DNA of 64,000 nucleotides from Tipula vernalis (GCA_958295665.1 OY282558.1:334401106-334465105), one strand, 5' to 3'. Counted from the stretch's first letter, positions 1 through 11,879 are shown. The notes: generated from the letters alone by a model not told the origin. Numbers and translations: made by a program.

Positions 1-1420
1 TTATAGTCTATCCTATATCTACTACCAATGAACGGAAAAATCACTGTTTTATTATTGAACCAAACAAATCCGTTACCCAAGTTTTGTACACTAATCTTGA
101 TAAAATAATCTCAGTTGCACAAAAAAAAAAAAAAAAGGCGATTTTCTTTGAAGTGTACAATGTACATCTTACACTCTCGTTTAAAGTATGGTGAAAGAAA
201 AGTTGGAATCAAACAACAAAAATTGCGGTGTATATATATGTTTAAAGTTCCCACCACCGCTGGCTGCTTTTTTGTGTATTGTGATGTTCTGTTCACAAAC
301 AGAAATTCTCATCCTTTTGGATAAACATAACAGCAAAATTCTTTAGAACTTAAAAAACTATCAAAATAAATTCTTTGCATTCATAACGAAGAATCGTAAA
401 AAAAAAAAGAATATTTTCAAACACAAAAATTTCAACTTTATGTTTTCTTAACGTTTTCATCCATGCTCTCGGTACAAAAAGACAATTAAAAATTTTAAGT
501 TTTATATAATATTCCCCTTTTCTCGAGAGTTTCTTTTGTCTTTAACAATTCTTATTATTATTTTTTTTTTAGCGCGGCATTTTATATCTTTTCGTTTGAT
601 AATAAAATGTGAAATGAAATAATTGATAATTTTTTATTTTTTTAAACGATAAAATTATATATTTCTTTAAATGTAATATTCTTATACGAAAATTGTTATT
701 TTTTTTATTCTTGGTTTGGTCAAATACTCAAAGTCTATCTACGATAGTTAATTCTTTGAATTCCATTCATCGTTCAATCTATTTTTATTTTTTCAGTATT
801 ATTTATTTTTTGGGTTGATTATTTGTTGTTGTTATATAAAATTAATATATTCGAAGGATTGAAAAAGCAAAAAAAAAACAAACAAAAAATTAATTCGTTT
901 GATGTTTGTTGATGATGGAATACCTTAGATAGGCTAAAGATTCACTGCGTTTCATTTAGTTAGTATTATGTTGATATCATTTTATGTACATTTTAATCAG
1001 CATGACTGATTTTATTAATACTAGTACATAGTACTTATTCATTTTGTAGCACACGGAAACGTCTTTGAAATATTATAATCTTAATCGAGTTAGTTGGAAG
1101 AGGAAATATGTACTATCATGTCATAATTAAAATGGATTGCGACAAACAAAAATAATTATAAAAGCAACTAGACACATTCACACAGTTTTATGCCATGCAA
1201 CTGTAAAAAAATATTCATATTCCAAACGAAACCAATGGAAGTCTACACAGAAGAAGAGAGAAAACCACAAGATTTGTTGTATTTCTGCGCCTTTAATAAT
1301 ATTTACTTTTTTAACCGATTTTACAATAGTTCAGACACGATGGTCGTTGTTTGCAGTCATGCAAACAGGCATGTCTTCCAATCTTTAACAAAACCGTATA
1401 TAGAATCCCAGTTTTACTTT
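1..1420. other. AT-rich intergenic DNA, no gene seen
   Basis: Long A and T runs and short open frames only. No family motif, RNA gene or splice pair was recognised on either strand. Confidence 0.6.
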
Positions 1421-1423
1421 GGT

Positions 1424-2095
1424 CTAAAAACACCAAAGTATTGAAATCCTGTCAAAAATGATCAAAAATTTGGTTGGTCCAAAACCACTTTTCTCGACGT
1501 TTTGAAAGTCCCTGAGTCTAAAAAAGCAAAAAAAAAAAAATTTCCGTCCGTCTGTCTGGATGTCTGTACCCATGGTATCTCGAGAACGGTTTGTTCGATT
1601 TAGAATTTTTTTTTGCCAATCTGTTTCTATGGTCAAGGCCGAGATTGAAAAGCTTTTGCAACCTGTGCGTCAAGAGGGTCGGGTACCTACCATACGATTA
1701 GACCCAAAATGCCTGGTTATAGAAATATTTACCAATTTTTTAAATATGTTGGTTTGAATATTGAGTTGGGTATTGAGTTTGGGGTTGAGTCGAAGGTTAA
1801 GTTAGGGGTCAATTTGCGGGTTGAGTTGAAGTTAAGTTGAAATTGAGTTGGGGTTAGGTTAAGATGTAGTTAGCAGTTGATCAATTTTTTTTATATGCTG
1901 GTTTGAGGATTGAGTTGGAAGCGAGTTTGCGGTTTAGTTGAGGGTTGAATTGGGGTTGAAATGGTGTTAGACTAGTGTTTAGTGAGCAGTTGAGCAATCT
2001 ATAAAATAAAATGAGTGTTTGTATGTATGTACAGCATTTGTGTATGATATTTAAACAAATCCACACGAATTGACCGATTTGAACCAAACATTGCA
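1424..2095 (+). repeat. GTTGAG-rich repeat, left copy of an inverted pair
   Basis: The first part (about 1424-1560) runs from ACACCAAAGTATTG through TCTCGACG..TTTTGAAAGTCCC to a poly-A stretch and TTCCGTC. It is followed by a degenerate array of GTTGAGTTGGGG-like units (about 1755-1990). The same order of blocks, reverse-complemented, is at about 11880-13060. The tail (about 2000-2095), with ATTGACCGATTTGAACCAAA, looks like the non-coding part of an insect element. No protein is encoded. The family is not identified. Confidence 0.7.
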
Positions 2096-2119
2096 CAAAT
2101 ATTGTTTAAGACTTAAGAA

Positions 2120-2640
2120 AGGTCACTGTTAATATCTCAAACTTCAAATTGAATCTTTTACATTTCAAATTAAACCTTTAGTAAATTAAAAGAATGGCCA
2201 ATTAGGATGGAACTTATCTATTTCTTAACTGATTTTAGTGAAATTTGACTTCCGCGATGGAAATGGGATTCTAAAATGATTTTTAGAAGAAGTTTTGGAA
2301 TATGACCAAGTATGATGGAACTTCTCTATTTCTCATCCGATATTATGATGAAATTTGACATTTGCATTGGAAACTAAAATGATTTTTGGATGAAGTTCTG
2401 GAATATGGCCAAGTATAATGGGGCTTGCCTATTTCTCAACAGATTATGATGAAATTTGCCATTGCGTTGATAATGGGAAGTTTGTTGGAACTTGGCTATT
2501 TCTCAACCGATTATGATGAAGTTCGATAGGTAGACTAGTATTGAGATTCTAATAATTTTTGGATGAAATTCTGAAATATGGTTAGTTAGGATACAACTTG
2601 TCCATTTTTTAACGGAGTTTAATAAACTTTTGCATGTGCG
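2120..2640 (+). repeat. Diverged tandem array, unit about 110-120 bp
   Basis: At least four units share CTATTTCTCAACCGATTATG, ATGAAATTTGRC and GGAATATGGCCAAGTA-type blocks spaced about 110-120 bp apart. The reverse-complement consensus (AATTTCATCATAATCGGTT) also makes up the array at 33040-33680, so this is one satellite-like family at two sites in opposite orientation. Units are too diverged for an exact period by eye. Confidence 0.65.
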
Positions 2641-3050
2641 ATTGTAATGGGATTCGGCGAAATCCCATACAAGGCGGTATGCTACAAGGCGAGAACGTAA
2701 GAATTGATGACAGCGGTGGGATCAATAATAAAACAAAGAAAATGATTCTCTCCGAATTAAAGGTTCCGGAATTAAAGAAGGAACTAGAAAAACAGGCTTT
2801 ATCCAATGAGGGTAGTAAAGGTACTTTACAAGCGCGACTGCGTAAGGGCGGATTGATGAATATTGTGTCGCGGTGCTAATAGGGGCAATAGCTATTCCAA
2901 AATTATGAAGGCGCTCGATTGGAAGTACGGCAGTAATCAGAAGCGGGAAGTTTATCGAGGAGAATCGCTACAGGAGTTTTCATCAGCATCAACATTGACG
3001 CATTCATTGACTGCATTCGACATCTGGAGACATATTGTAAAACAGTGATG
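2634..3050 (+). pseudogene. Gypsy-like gag start with SAP domain, frameshifted
   Basis: An 81-codon frame starting at 2634 contains a SAP-type helix-turn-helix (ILSELKVPELKKELEKQ, then a GSKGTLQARLRKGG stretch), a DNA-binding fold found at the N-terminus of some insect Ty3/gypsy gag proteins. Downstream, in shifted frames, come LQEFSS and IDAFIDCIRHLET, the latter matching the gag capsid pattern AIDAFIDGIRDLET. At least one frameshift separates SAP from capsid, so it is dead. A zinc-knuckle and protease relic of the same strand and class lies at 10159. The two may be halves of one element split by later insertions, which is inference. A host SAP protein is less likely given the capsid-like tail. 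Confidence 0.55.
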
Positions 3051-3449
3051 TTGTCACCTAAAGGAAACCACACAGGCTATCACCAGTACGTCATTGTTTA
3101 GGAGCCAATCGGATGTAATTACTAATAATAAGTATGCAAAATATAAGCAACTCAGGTACATTATTTGAAAGTAGCGCAAATTATAGTACCATGATAAATT
3201 AATTAAATCCATGAATATTTTTTAGAAAATGGACGTAGGTACCTACTTGCTTTTTACGTAACTATATATTATTTGTAATGTGGAATAAAAAAAATTACAA
3301 CAAATTGTGAAATAATATACTTAATAAAATAAATCATGAAATTTTGATATTTTGACAACGACCAATTTTATTGAAAATAAAAAAAATAAACATTCAAAGT
3401 TTTGTAAGCCAAAATGTTATTAAATATTTAACCGCGATTCATTAATTAC

Positions 3450-3994
3450 TAGATACATTATCGGTATCCCTAGAATCTTCTGAATGATTCACCTCATCAG
3501 CTTCAACAAACTCGTAGTTTTCCTCGTAATCACTTTCTTCTTCATTCTCCTCTTCTAACTGGATCATTAATCCGCCAACTCTCGTTGGCTCAGGATTTAA
3601 GACCCGAATAAGCTTTTTGTTTAATTTATCATATGAAATTTCATTTCCAAATTGACCTATGGTGCACTATATCAGGCGAAATTTTCTTTGCAGAACTTGC
3701 GACGAATTTTATTACTTCCTGATATGAGGGTTTTTTACGATATACTTTTACTGTGAACTCTTCTGGTGCATTAGACAACCAATCATCCCATACTGATCGC
3801 ATTGCGATCATAAATGGATAGTTCACAGAGACGTCAAGTGGTTGTAAGAAGGATGTCGTTTTTGGTGTTATGTTGAAACGGGTCAACTTTCCATGTTGAT
3901 AATTGATTCTAAAAAAAAAAAAAAAACACAAATTTACCTGTGTTTGAGGGTTAGCTCGTGATGTTTTTCCTTGATTCGTGAATCCTAGACCCAT
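3450..3994 (-). pseudogene. Pogo/Tigger-like transposase C-terminal relic
   Basis: Minus-strand frame 3994-3641 contains ITPKTTSFLQPLDVSVN, the signature that ends the DDE catalytic core of pogo/Tigger transposases (cut-and-paste, TA targets). It is followed by PF..AMRSVWDDWL and KKPSYQEVIKFV..ISPDIV, also typical of the family. The frame then breaks near 3650. A shifted frame continues as an acidic tail rich in E and D, to a stop near 3452, as is common in this family. A homopolymer run (3909-3925) interrupts the start. The first two catalytic acids are absent, so only the last third survives. No TIRs were found. Confidence 0.75.
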
Positions 3995-4023
3995 TTCATA
4001 ATGGCATTAACTATCTCATAAAC

Positions 4024-5550
4024 TAAAAGCTAAACAAAGAAAGACTCACCAATCTTATAAATGCAGCATTTAGAATCAAATGTGTACCAAGCTTATGGAA
4101 AATTGCAGAAGTAATTATGATCCCAAAACCTGGGAAACCACCACACATAACATCGTCTTATAGGCCAATTTCGCTATTGCCAGTCATGTCCAAACTCTTT
4201 GAGAAGCTTCTGGTAAAAAGATTAAATCCGATAATCGAGAGTAAAAACTTGATCCCAAATCATCAGTTCGGTTTTCGCAACCAACACTCAACAATTGATC
4301 AAGTACACAGAATAACCAGTATAATTGAGAAAGCATTAGAGGAGAAAAAAGTCTGTTCAACAGTATTTCTAGACGTTGCCCAAGCGTTTGATAGAGTGTG
4401 GCATGAAGGACTTCAGGTTAAGGAACCACAGGTCCACAGGTTAAGGAATCTTCTACCAATGCAATTTGCTAAGATACTGGAATCATACTTGAAAGATAGG
4501 TTCTTCAGGATTAAGTTAGATGATACATTTTCTGAATTGAAAGAAATCAATGCAGGAGTTCCACAGGGCAGTGTATTAGGGCCGGTTTTGTACCTACTAT
4601 ACACTTATGATCTTCCTACATTAGAAAACAACACGGTGGCAACTTTTGCAGATGATACGGCGATCTTAGCTGTTGGAAAAAGCAACGAAGAATCAACACA
4701 GAAGTTACAATCAGCTATAACTCAAATATATAAATGGACAAAAAGATGGAGAATAAAACTAAATGAAGCTAAATCAGTTCACATCAACTTTACAAACAGA
4801 CGAATCGAACATATTCCGATTACCATAAATCGGGAAATAATACCGCATGCGAACACAGCTAAGTATCTCGGCATGACCCTGGATGCTAAACTACGATGGA
4901 AAGCACACGTCAAGAAGAAAAGTGAAGAATTAAGACTTAAATACAGAAAAATGTATTGGCTGATGGGAAGGAACTCTTCTTTATCAACATACAACAAGCT
5001 TCTACTTTATAAGCAAATATTGAAACCGATTTGGACTTATGGTATTCAGCTTTGGGGTTGTACCAAACAGAGCAACGTAAATATCATCCAAAGATTTCAG
5101 AATATGGTATTAAGGAACATCGTTGATGCACCTTGGTATGTCAGGAACAATGACCTTCATAGGGACCTTAAAATGAACCTCATCTTAAATGAAATCCAGG
5201 AAAAAGCATGGATACACGAAGAAAGGCTCCGCCAACATGTGAACATTGAGGCAACTCAGCTCCTAAGCATCACGAATTTAGTTCGCAGACTTAAAAAAAC
5301 CAAACCTTTTGAGCTGGTGTGATTGTTGTGTGTTTAAGCAGCATTGTGCTGATCTAAAATCCACAACAAAGATGTGGTTTACTTCAATTTACCAAACACT
5401 ATGGAACGCCAATGGGAAGAATCCATAGATTAATTTAAGTTAGTAAATTAAGTCAGAAACAAATTGCTCATTAGTCCAGGAGACTAGATTGTAATTACAT
5501 AAAATAAATAAATAAAATTTATTTTAAATAAAAAATAAAAAATAAAAGTT
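4024..5550 (+). mobile_element. 5'-truncated Jockey-clade non-LTR retrotransposon
   Basis: The reverse-transcriptase frame begins abruptly around 4024 with no endonuclease or gag upstream, the usual result of aborted target-primed reverse transcription. After the stop at 5322 there is a 3' UTR of about 180 bp and an A-rich (TAAA)n-like tail at 5500-5550. No clear target-site duplication was seen. Confidence 0.8.
4117..5322 (+). CDS. Jockey-like reverse transcriptase, open but 5' truncated
   Basis: A 401-codon uninterrupted frame. The same frame is open upstream to about 4024 (..WKIAEV before IMIPKPGKPP), so the ATG at 4117 is internal and not a real start. RT blocks are in order: YRPISLLPVMSKLFEKLL, HQFGFRNQHSTIDQ, FLDVAQAFDRVWHEGL (motif A aspartate), GVPQGSVLGPVLY and FADDTAIL (catalytic FADD), then thumb and the C-terminal RRLKKTKPFEL ending. 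Between motif A and the next block, a short CAGGTTAAGGAA repeat suggests a small internal duplication. The APE-type endonuclease and ORF1 are missing. It has no stops, so it is among the younger insertions here. It is unlikely to be mobile on its own. Confidence 0.85.
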   Translation: MIPKPGKPPHITSSYRPISLLPVMSKLFEKLLVKRLNPIIESKNLIPNHQFGFRNQHSTIDQVHRITSIIEKALEEKKVCSTVFLDVAQAFDRVWHEGLQVKEPQVHRLRNLLPMQFAKILESYLKDRFFRIKLDDTFSELKEINAGVPQGSVLGPVLYLLYTYDLPTLENNTVATFADDTAILAVGKSNEESTQKLQSAITQIYKWTKRWRIKLNEAKSVHINFTNRRIEHIPITINREIIPHANTAKYLGMTLDAKLRWKAHVKKKSEELRLKYRKMYWLMGRNSSLSTYNKLLLYKQILKPIWTYGIQLWGCTKQSNVNIIQRFQNMVLRNIVDAPWYVRNNDLHRDLKMNLILNEIQEKAWIHEERLRQHVNIEATQLLSITNLVRRLKKTKPFELV

Positions 5551-5949
5551 TGACGTCTTCAAATATACACAACTCACAAAATGATAGAGAATAAATGGAA
5601 GAGTGCGGGGCAAAGCAGTATACGCTACAAATGTATTTTCTATGAAGATGATACGGTAGCGTGATAAAATGGCAATGAAAATGGCAGCTAAATCAATAAG
5701 GGGAACGCAGAAGAAGCTATAAAAAGGGGTGATGCAGAAGATTCGAGAGGAAAAAAGACCGAGAAACGACGAACGGATATTCAAAGATAAACCTCACGTG
5801 ATGAGGTGGACAAAAAAAACTAAAAAAATAAAAAAGAAAAACAATTAAAAAATTGGGAAGCTTCAAACATGAAAAAATAAAGTACCAGCGACACACTATT
5901 TGTCATGGTATTATAATAGGCACTCTACGGTATATTTTTTTTTTTTGTG

Positions 5950-6001
5950 ATAAAAAGAAATCCCGCTGGTCACTGAAATTGACCAGCGGGCTTTTTTTTT
6001 T
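5950..6001. repeat. Perfect 11-bp GC-rich hairpin flanked by A- and T-tracts
   Basis: CCCGCTGGTCA (5962-5972) and TGACCAGCGGG (5980-5990) pair perfectly around a 7-nt loop. AAAAAGAAA precedes the stem and a run of about ten T follows, so the whole resembles a bidirectional bacterial intrinsic terminator. In this insect context a terminator role is not implied. It may be a MITE core or chance. Confidence 0.6.
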
Positions 6002-7138
6002 ATATATAACAAATGACCCCAAAATTAAGTTTTTCTCAAAAGGAGCCCAAATGTGAAGTTATGGAATAATGAAGCGGCTATTTTTCGTTACAAAATTTTA
6101 AAATGTGTCGAACTATTAATTTTCATTTTCAAAAGCGCTTTATAAACTTTAAAAGTAGCTGTATTACAATTCAGTTCGATTAATTTAGTAACGGGTATTC
6201 CTCACCCATACCCTTATTACTGCTTTACTGCTGCCATTGTAACGACACAAAAAAACAAAAAATATTTCATTTTTTTTTTCTCGCCGTTGCAACCGAGGGT
6301 TTTGAAAGTACACTAACAACAATTATTGTTCTCGAATGAATCAGAAAAAATATCTGTATCTAGAAAGGGCGCGAAATTTTCTTTTGTGGTGTGGCGATCG
6401 GATGATTTTTTTTTATGACCTACGAGATATAAAAATTTATGATTTTTTTTTTTTATTGATCGGTAGTCAAGTCAGTTCTAAAATAAATTTTGAGGTGTCT
6501 GGTTATCAATGCTAAGAGCTTGTTGCATATAGCAATAACCACGGAAAAAGTTTTGTTAACATTCTAAGAGTGATAAATTAGAATTAAAGAAACAACTGTT
6601 ATATTAGTTTTAAGTAGTGCATAAGCTTACCAAATATAAGATTCTGATAAGACTACTCTATTTGGGTAGTAAGAACAAATAAACTGTAAAGTGATTTAAT
6701 TAATAATACATAAAATTCAGTTACTATTTAACAAACAAAACAAAACATTAATGAAAAAAAAAAAAAATGAAAAGCAATTTAAATTCATAAAAAAAACAGT
6801 TGATTTTCTTTGAATGATCTAAAATTCTTAAACGTGATCATAATATAATAAACTAAATATATAAAATAGTCTCTAATTATTAAAATTGTTTACGTGTGTA
6901 TAGTTTCAGTTGATAGTGAATGGACTAAAATCATGTGATAAAAAAATGAATTAGTTTAAAGTACAATGAAAACTATTAATTACGTCTAAATCAAAGTACT
7001 TATGTGCTTATTATTGTGAAAAGTGTTTCATTCACCGAAAAAAAAAGGAAAAAGATTTAACCCAAAACAATAATAAGTGGTGTCAGTGAAATAACGGGAA
7101 CTATCATCCAGTTCAATTGTTGATAGTGTTCTGTAAAA

Positions 7139-7191
7139 GTTTATATGTTTCCTTAACGAACTATTATCCATATACTAAGGAACATATAAAC
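7139..7191. repeat. Inverted repeat, 16-17 bp arms
   Basis: GTTTATATGTTTCCTTA (7139-7155) pairs with TAAGGAACATATAAAC (7176-7191) with one bulged base. Weaker complementary segments (ATCCAGTTC.. and ..AACTGGAT) flank it, so it may be the centre of a decayed foldback element. Confidence 0.5.
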
Positions 7192-7847
7192 CTTCATGGT
7201 TGAACTCTGAACTAATAAAAAAACTGGATAAATTGCAAATTTAGTTCAGACATAAGATCACCAACTTCGCCAACTAAATAAACTTAAACTTTGCATCGCG
7301 TCATCATGTTAATGACGTCAACATCTACAAATTATCGGCAGCCGCATCACGTGTACAGTTGGTCAAGCGCAAGTTAATTTATTTTACTAAATTTGTATTT
7401 TCATTTTTCTTATTATTTTTTTTTACTATTATGATTTATTTAATTACATTTTTTTTTGTTTTTGAATTATGTTTATATAAAATTTACTTTTCTTGCAAAT
7501 TTACATTTTTATTTTTTTTTTTAAAGAATAGCTAGTTAGCTTAGGGTACAGGGTCTTATCTTAGATGTTAAGAATTTTTTTTTCTTCTTTTGTTTTTTTT
7601 TTGGAAAATAATCTTCGTTGTCTATTTGTATTTTTTTTTACTTTCGCTTAATTCTTGCGTATTTCAATAAAGATTTTTATTTTCTAAATTTTGTTCTTGT
7701 CATTTAAAAAAAAAATCGGTTTCGTTCGCTATCCACCATATTGTTAATGATTGAGATGACCGAGTAGAGGAAATTTTCCGAGATGAGTTCAAGGTATGTA
7801 TAGTTCATATAGGTGAGTATATGAATCAGCTGTTGTTTCCTACCCCT

Positions 7848-8892
7848 TTATTTCCCATCCTGCGGTCCAACTAGATCCGCGTCATGTCTCTGGAAAACCC
7901 ACGCATTTCCCCTGAGCTTTAGCCGGCAAAACGACCGCCCAGAGACAATAAAATGACGCGGATATCTGTTAACTGAGGCGATTTGGTAGTTGTGTTTCAA
8001 TCCTGAACTTAATGTAGATGGTTGAGTCATAACTCCACTTCGTTTCGTTACACCATCCTTCTGGGCATACTAAGTAGAATGGTTTTAATTTGCCCCACTC
8101 TTCTTGCGCTACAATTCTCAGCTCTGCAATCTGTTCTGGTGCGGGGTTTCTGACTCGGCATTTTAGAATGTCCCAGATGTGTTCGATGGGATTAAGATTC
8201 GGAGTCATTGGTGGCTACTAAAATGCACGAACGTCGATATCTTGGAGATGTTGCTGTTTACCCTTACAGCTACGTGGACTGGAGCGTTATCATGAATTAA
8301 CACAAAACTGTCATAACCTATGAAGCCCACCTACGGCAAAACATACCAGTTTATATTCATCCTTAAACCAATCTCCACCATCTCCGTACGTCCCTCCCAA
8401 CTGATTCCAGTTCAAAAACATTATTGAACCTTCAGCAAAGCTTACATTTTGCACCGTGTTACACGCCGTGGTGCGTGGCGTTCTCTAACTCTTATGAATA
8501 CAAGATTACCGTCCATCCAAGTTTCCATAATTGAATTCTGATCACATCTGAAAACAGAACAGTGGCCCACATTAGTACTGCAATTTGCATGAGTATGAGC
8601 AAATTCTAATCGGCTGATTTTGTGGCGGCGAAAAATCCGTGGAATTTTTACGGACCATTTTGGTGTTAGATCCACTTCTTTTAATCTTCGTCTAACTGTT
8701 CTGGCACAAATATTCACTTGGCCGGCACTTAGTAACCCATTTTTCAATTGAGTAGGTACACTTTCGATCTCGTAATGATTTAATTTTTAAAAATCGGTCG
8801 TCATGCTCGGTTGTGTAACTTTTATATCCTTGTCCGACCTTTATTTTATAATCTCTTGAGTATAACCTTCCTGATACGTTAAAGGGTTCCAT
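7848..8892 (-). pseudogene. Tc1-like transposase relic
   Basis: Minus-strand pieces in order: a degenerate N-terminal part (8892-8692), then RTVRRRLKEVDLTPKW with R..KISRLEFAHTHAN and DGNLVFIRVRE (8747-8442), then in other frames DSFVLIHDNAPVHVAV (about 8300-8240, the second catalytic aspartate in the DNAPVH motif) and TPNLNPIEHIWDILK (8208 onward, around the third acid). Several frameshifts and stops separate these blocks. A short inverted repeat at 7875-7893 and 7939-7963 lies at its 3' side. TIRs at TA were not located. Confidence 0.8.
7875..7963. repeat. Short stem, ATCCGCGTCAT arms
   Basis: ATCCGCGTCATGTCTCTGG (7875-7893) is complementary to the segment 7939-7963 (CCAGAGACA, a 5-nt bulge, then ATGACGCGGAT). 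It may belong to the Tc1 relic next to it. No function is inferred. Confidence 0.45.
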
Positions 8893-9283
8893 ATTACAAT
8901 GAAACTTATATTAGGTGTTTGTTTTAGAACACATTTACAAGAACTGGTATTACATCATTTAGAAATAATTGATCTACAATGGAACAAAAACTGATCGTTG
9001 CGTTGCGTTGGATTTCAAACACAATGCACTCTTGATTAAGCATTATTTGAAAAATTTAATTGTGTTGTTATGGAAGGTGGTTTATGATAAAAATTTAAAT
9101 GTTTAATCACTTGACACTATTTGAACGAGGCGGGCAACTGCGTTTGAGTTTGGTCAGAAAATTTAAAGTGGTAATTAAATTGTGCGCAGAAAAATACAAG
9201 TGATCTTTAACTGTCAATGGTTGTTTTTGTTATTTTTTTTTAAAAATAATTAAAAATCGAAAAATAGCAAGTTTTATTGCGAT

Positions 9284-10011
9284 TCATAAAATAACAGCTG
9301 AGAAAGATCTTTCTACATCGCACGATGTAATTGGAGCATATTTAAAGTTGCCCCAATAATCTTGCCTAATTTCATCAGGTTCTATGTTAGTAGGTTGACC
9401 TTCCAAAATTGTTAATACCTTTAATAAGGTCTTAAACGCAGGATTTCTTTTCAGGATTACCTTAAGTTTCAAAAATACGCGTTGGTCGCAATCTCCCGGG
9501 GTGTCAGTCATAGTTGCTAATACCCCTTTTATTAAACTTATGGATTCTGATAAAGGTAGTCCTACTTTAACCAGTTTTTTTTATTATGACTAGCAATGTA
9601 GCAATATGTGGATTTATATAAGCTAAGTGTTGGGGTACTGTGTTATCTACAAAAATATCTTCATTCAATGCAATGGAAGCAGCATCTTCTTGTGAAAGTA
9701 ACTCCATAACTTCTTTTATTTTTTTAAAATTTACGGAATAAAATAAGGCAGCTTCAATTCAAGTTATACTCATCTGGTTATAACTAGTTTAGGTGGCAAC
9801 GGAGTATTTGGAAGCATCATTGCTACTAAATACTTCGTTCTACTCCTATAAGTTGGACAGTAAGAGGTGCTTTCAAAAACACTTGTTTTACTGAGGAAAT
9901 CAATTTGGTTACTAACGGAAAATAAATTCGTATATCTTCTGCAACATGATTTAATCCATGGGCTAAACACGTCATTAGAACTAACAATGTGGACTTGCTT
10001 GTTTTATTCAT
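9284..10011 (-). pseudogene. hAT-family transposase C-terminal relic
   Basis: The frame at 10011-9826 reads TCLAHGLNHVAEDIR..FP.VTKLISSVKQVFLKAPL, a block seen in the CGGBP1-like hAT group. The frame at 9511-9284 ends with FKYAPITSCDVERSFSAV, the hATC dimerisation signature around CDVERSFS. Between them (9770-9540), VMELLSQEDAASIALNED and HLAYINPHIATL continue the protein with a frameshift near 9575. Frameshifts make it inactive. The BED zinc finger and N-terminus are absent. Confidence 0.75.
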
Positions 10012-10158
10012 ATTCTAGGTCGTTTAGATGTGCTTAACAAATATGCATTTGTCATTCTGAAAGCATGAAATACTTACTATAAAGGTATTCACAAGTTCCT
10101 ATTTATTACGTAGAAAATATACATTTGCACAAAGATCCGCAGTCTAGTAATCACCAAC

Positions 10159-11600
10159 GTGAACATCGAGCGGACGGTACCAAGATTCGGATGCGGCAAA
10201 TATAGGTATTGGGAATGTGACAAGATGGGTCACACCTCAAGGGCCTGCCGAAAAACAATACAAGGACGGAGAAGATCACCATCTTTTATGCAACCAAGAC
10301 CAGTCAGAGAACAGGTAAACCTGGAAAGGTCGGGAGACAAAGATCCAGAGGCAGCGAGCTCAGGTGTTAGGTATGTGGCAAGATTGGCCACATCTCGTGG
10401 GATTTCTGGGAAGCAAGACAAAGACCGCAAGTATCGCCTACAGAGGAGAGTAGCCATGGGTGGAAAGATTTCAAGTCAGTTTAAAGGAACAGAAGCTAGC
10501 TTCCCTGTTACGAGTCTAGCACGAGGCAGTGGTAGCGTATCAATCAAGGGTGATGTTGATGGAAAATGTTGTGAGTCATTATGCTGGATCCGGGAGAAAC
10601 TAACACGATTGTTCGGGAACATCTGATCGGCGGAATTGTACAGCTGGCTGATGGATTACAATCAAGAACAGCAAATGGAGGAAGTGCAGTTATAATGGTC
10701 GCAGATATTATTGACGTGGGCCTCTTCGGAATGGATTTCATGAGGGTGAATGGCCTCTTGTTCGATCTTAAACGAGAAGTATTCACCACTTAAAAAGCTG
10801 CCACCAAACTAAGATACGATTGTGTGCGGAAGATTGGGGGCGGGGGAGGGGGGGGGGGTTCTGAGAAACCCACGTTGTGGGTTGTGAAAGCCAACGAAGA
10901 GGGAGAGCGACAACGACTGTAGAATTGTACAGATTAGAACTCTAAATTTTTCAGAAAAGACGAAAACCACTAAGATAGAGACTGCCATCGGCAAATGTGA
11001 AGAGATATCGACGACAGTGAAATATCAGCAGAGAAGCCCCATTGGAAAAGCCGAAATGGAAGGATAGGTAAAAATTGTAGAACAACTCATACAGAAATGA
11101 AACTAAGATCTTACCATGTTACGGATAAATTCTGCACATCAGCTACTCAAAGGGTACATGTGTATATTCTAAATTACCTCCTATATAGAGAACCATCCGT
11201 TCTAATGCACCACTTTCGATTTACCTCGATGTTCCTTCTTAATCCGATAAACCGCCTTGTTCCTCCTTGTAATGATAGTTCCATGCTGGTTGTAAGCTTC
11301 GGTGATAATCTCTTAATTGCTCTTCTTGATGGCCTGTCGGCCAGCGATACAGCAGTGACACCAGTTCACCTTATTTGTGACTATTCCATCAGCGGCTTAA
11401 TGTGGTTAGGATTAGGTAAACCAAAGTAAAGAGGAACTTAAAGAATTATATCAACTTGAACGTGAGAAATTATGAAGATCAAGTGACCGGATGAAAGCTC
11501 GAAATGACAAACGAGAAAATAGCCAACGCTTCCTGGAAGGGCAATTGATATGGCTTCATATTCCGAACATCGACTTATTGTGAGAATGGTCAAAAAAGAC
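10159..11600 (+). pseudogene. Gypsy-like gag-pol relic: zinc knuckle, protease, integrase end
   Basis: Near 10200, ECDKMGHTSRACRK is a degenerate CCHC zinc knuckle from gag. At 10581 a shifted frame gives MLDPGETNTIV, aligning with the retropepsin active site (D-T-G), then QLADGLQSR and VGLFGMDFMRVNG, the protease flap and C-terminal part. At about 11491, MKARNDKRENSQRFLEGQL is the integrase C-terminal block of insect gypsy elements. RT, RNase H and the integrase core are missing between the two ends. It is strongly decayed, with many stops. The matching upstream gag part is probably the SAP/capsid relic at 2634. Confidence 0.65.
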
Positions 11601-11879
11601 ACACTTGTAACTCAAAATTAAGAAAGCGGGGGTTTTTTTGTCACTGATTACACATTTTTTCCAAATTTTATTTTGTTTTATTATTCAAGATAGCTTCAGT
11701 TTAGAACTGATTCATAATTATTCAAAAAATTTACAAAACTGTATTGAAAAATATTTTTGGGGTCGCTGATTACGAATCTGAGGTAAAAAAACGGTGGCGG
11801 AAAATAGCTGAATTCATAATTAGCGACCTCAAGAATTCTGACTTATTTTTATCAAAAAATGTGATGCTGAATTATAAAA

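Larger units (their letters stand above)
5551..7735. other. AT-rich non-coding DNA with isolated hairpins
   Basis: No coding family is recognised in these 2.2 kb. The stretch is mainly A/T runs. Two hairpins (5962-5990 and 7139-7191) are listed separately. Confidence 0.55.

Noticed and set aside
5950..6001. Bacterial contamination or a transferred operon around the terminator-like hairpin
   Set aside because: The flanks are ordinary AT-rich insect DNA with no bacterial gene, ribosome-binding site or coding density on either side.
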